Origin: Bacteriovoracaceae bacterium
Lineage (GTDB): Bacteria > Bdellovibrionota > Bacteriovoracia > Bacteriovoracales > Bacteriovoracaceae
Assembly: GCA_016786485.1 (NCBI GenBank)
Contig: JAEUWD010000034.1
Span: 62,001-126,000, forward strand
DNA: 64,000 bases
Direction: 5' to 3'
Below, piece by piece: positions 62,637 to 64,000 of the stretch; position 1 is the stretch's first letter; each line of letters opens with the position of its first letter. The notes below the pieces were generated by a model. That model was not told the DNA's origin. It did not search any database and saw only the letters and a program-made list of their open reading frames with translations. Position numbers and translations under genes: made by a program.

Positions 62637-64000
62637 ATATATTTATCTCAAAGAGCATCATGTTCTGATTGTACTGATTTTAATCAGCGTGTGTCTCTCG
62701 GCCGTCGTGGGGCTTTATACGCCAGTGGCGATTTCGAATTTGTTTAATAGTTATTCAGTTGATGCGGATTTTAATGCTGCCCTTAAATTTTTAGGTATGC
62801 TTTTTCTTTGTGAGTACCTCATTCGTGTTGGCTACCAAATTGTAACCAATAAATATGTTCAGCACTTACTGCAAAGTGTGCGAGTCGAAGCCTATAAGAG
62901 TTGGATCTTGTGTTATGAATCTTATCGTACCGATAGCACGCATAAAAATCGTTATCCACAAGGCGAAGTCTTAGCACGAATTATGAATGACTCTGAAGCT
63001 GTTCGAGAATTGGTAACTTCAGGCGCTTTCAGTGTTTTTATTGATCTGGCCTTCATCGTTTCTTGTCTGCTCAGTTTTTTGAAACTCAATTCGATTGCGG
63101 GTGGCTTTTTAATTGTGGCCGAAATTTTAGCTTCGATCTTCCTCGTTTGGGGAAGTCGTTATATAGCTATTATTTTCTCTGAAGTTCGCAGACTCACAGG
63201 CATGATGTCACGCGTACTGGCTGATGTGACGGGTGGCTTAAAACAAATTTTCTATACCCCGAACGCAGAGTACACTACAAAGAGAAGTGAAAAAATCTTT
63301 GATGATTTCTTGCGTACGCAACTTGTCGCTAACATTTGGGATGCGAGCTACTATTCGATGGCCGAATCACTCTTTCCTATCTTGCTCGCGCTCCTAATGA
63401 TTATTTTTCCCTATTCACATATTACTGAAGTGGCGATTTTCGCGGCCATCTTAGATTTGATCCAGCGTTCAATTTCACCGATTAAAGATGTGGCGGGAAA
63501 GATTACTAGTATTCAACGAGCAAAAACGGGTGTGATGCGTATGATTGAATTCTCCAACGATCTAAAATCACAACCGATTTCTTCTCTCGATACAAAAGTT
63601 AAAAATATTAATTTCAAAGAACTCGAAGTGTTTGTGAAACATTTTGTTTACCAAAATCAAAGTAATTTTGCTTTGGAGGATATTTCTTTCGAAGCGCAAC
63701 GTGGAGAGCTTGTGGGGATCGTTGGAATGTCGGGGAGCGGAAAATCCACCTTATTAAAAATTCTTTCGCTCCAAATTATTCCTGAAAATTTGAAAATTAT
63801 TGTCAGTGACACAGAAAATAGGAAAATTATTTTCGATGGTGACTTGGCCAAACTGGATGAACTTAAATCACATGTCAGCTTAGTTTCACAAGATTCGCAT
63901 ATTTTTAGTACGAGTTTGGAATTTAATATTACTCTGCAAGAGAATGCTGCAGGTTTTGCTGAATTTTGGAAATCCTTGGAAGAATCTATTCCTTATTTAA
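62617..64000 (+). CDS. ABC exporter half-transporter, second subunit (partial, runs off the window)
   Basis: The frame from TTG 62617 (MKNNWFKYIY...) stays open to the window end, 461 codons. The membrane domain has about six helices (first at LIVLILISVCLSAVVGL). The ATPase part has Walker A GMSGSGKSTLLK near 370 and a Q-loop VSQDSHIFSTSLEFNI near 425. The signature and Walker B lie beyond the window. With its 20-base overlap with the previous gene it is presumably the catalytic partner in a heterodimer. Confidence 0.88.
   Translation, partial: MKNNWFKYIYLKEHHVLIVLILISVCLSAVVGLYTPVAISNLFNSYSVDADFNAALKFLGMLFLCEYLIRVGYQIVTNKYVQHLLQSVRVEAYKSWILCYESYRTDSTHKNRYPQGEVLARIMNDSEAVRELVTSGAFSVFIDLAFIVSCLLSFLKLNSIAGGFLIVAEILASIFLVWGSRYIAIIFSEVRRLTGMMSRVLADVTGGLKQIFYTPNAEYTTKRSEKIFDDFLRTQLVANIWDASYYSMAESLFPILLALLMIIFPYSHITEVAIFAAILDLIQRSISPIKDVAGKITSIQRAKTGVMRMIEFSNDLKSQPISSLDTKVKNINFKELEVFVKHFVYQNQSNFALEDISFEAQRGELVGIVGMSGSGKSTLLKILSLQIIPENLKIIVSDTENRKIIFDGDLAKLDELKSHVSLVSQDSHIFSTSLEFNITLQENAAGFAEFWKSLEESIPYL

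Noticed and set aside
1-64000. CRISPR arrays, insertion sequences, prophage
   Set aside because: No regularly spaced repeats, transposase or phage structural genes were seen on either strand.

Overview
The window is AT-rich, gene-dense chromosomal DNA of a Gram-negative bacterium. It holds LPS-export genes (lptC-lptB), LPS-precursor and lipoprotein-maturation genes (kdsD, lnt), a TonB-dependent receptor, and many Sec-secreted proteins and lipoproteins. Gene order (mutS | lptC-lptB-rpoN-hpf; rho-DUF1385-prfA-prmC-murA), the wealth of secreted hydrolases and small secreted proteins, and the very tight packing fit a Bdellovibrionota member, most like the Bacteriovorax/Peredibacter group. That placement is inference from protein flavour; no rRNA gene is present.

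Layout. 0-7.2 kb: RDD membrane protein and mutS on minus, then plus-strand lptC (probably an LptC-LptA fusion), lptB, rpoN and hpf, closed by a UUCG-type terminator. 7.2-10.9 kb: a cobalamin riboswitch controlling a BtuB-like receptor, then small genes (receiver domain, stand-alone tRNA-binding domain, a 33-residue membrane peptide, a stand-alone DnaA domain-I protein). 10.9-16.7 kb: a minus-strand pantothenate/CoA operon, ilvC-like - panB - coaX - coaBC - panC - hflX, in which a ketol-acid reductoisomerase homologue sits where a ketopantoate reductase is needed. 16.8-26.6 kb: yacG, an inositol-monophosphatase-family gene, envelope proteins, kdsD, lnt, a subtilase, a trypsin-fold lipoprotein lacking its catalytic residues, and mltG. 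26.6-33.1 kb: ruvX, rho, DUF1385, prfA, prmC, murA, HIT protein. 33-37 kb: poorly known envelope proteins. 37.1-46.2 kb: guaB-guaA, dnaE, and a secreted protein/lipoprotein pair. 46.2-52.1 kb: queC, a phosphohexomutase, a ferredoxin, a Na+/H+ antiporter-like protein, ilvE, and a LOG-family protein.

52.1-57.5 kb is a three-gene operon of exported phosphohydrolases (HAD-like, large metallophosphoesterase, UshA-like 5'-nucleotidase), plausible for degrading external nucleotides. 57.5-60.7 kb is a minus-strand run of small secreted proteins, several sharing leader and signal-peptide sequence but not mature sequence, next to the 3' side of a tRNA-Val gene. 61.0-64.0 kb holds two overlapping ABC-exporter genes, probably one heterodimer; the second runs off the window.

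No CRISPR array, insertion sequence, rRNA or integrase was seen. The least conventional parts are the IlvC-like gene of the pantothenate operon, the phosphohydrolase operon, the small-secreted-protein cluster, the stand-alone DnaA_N protein, and apparent leaderless promoters before lptC and the ferredoxin gene.
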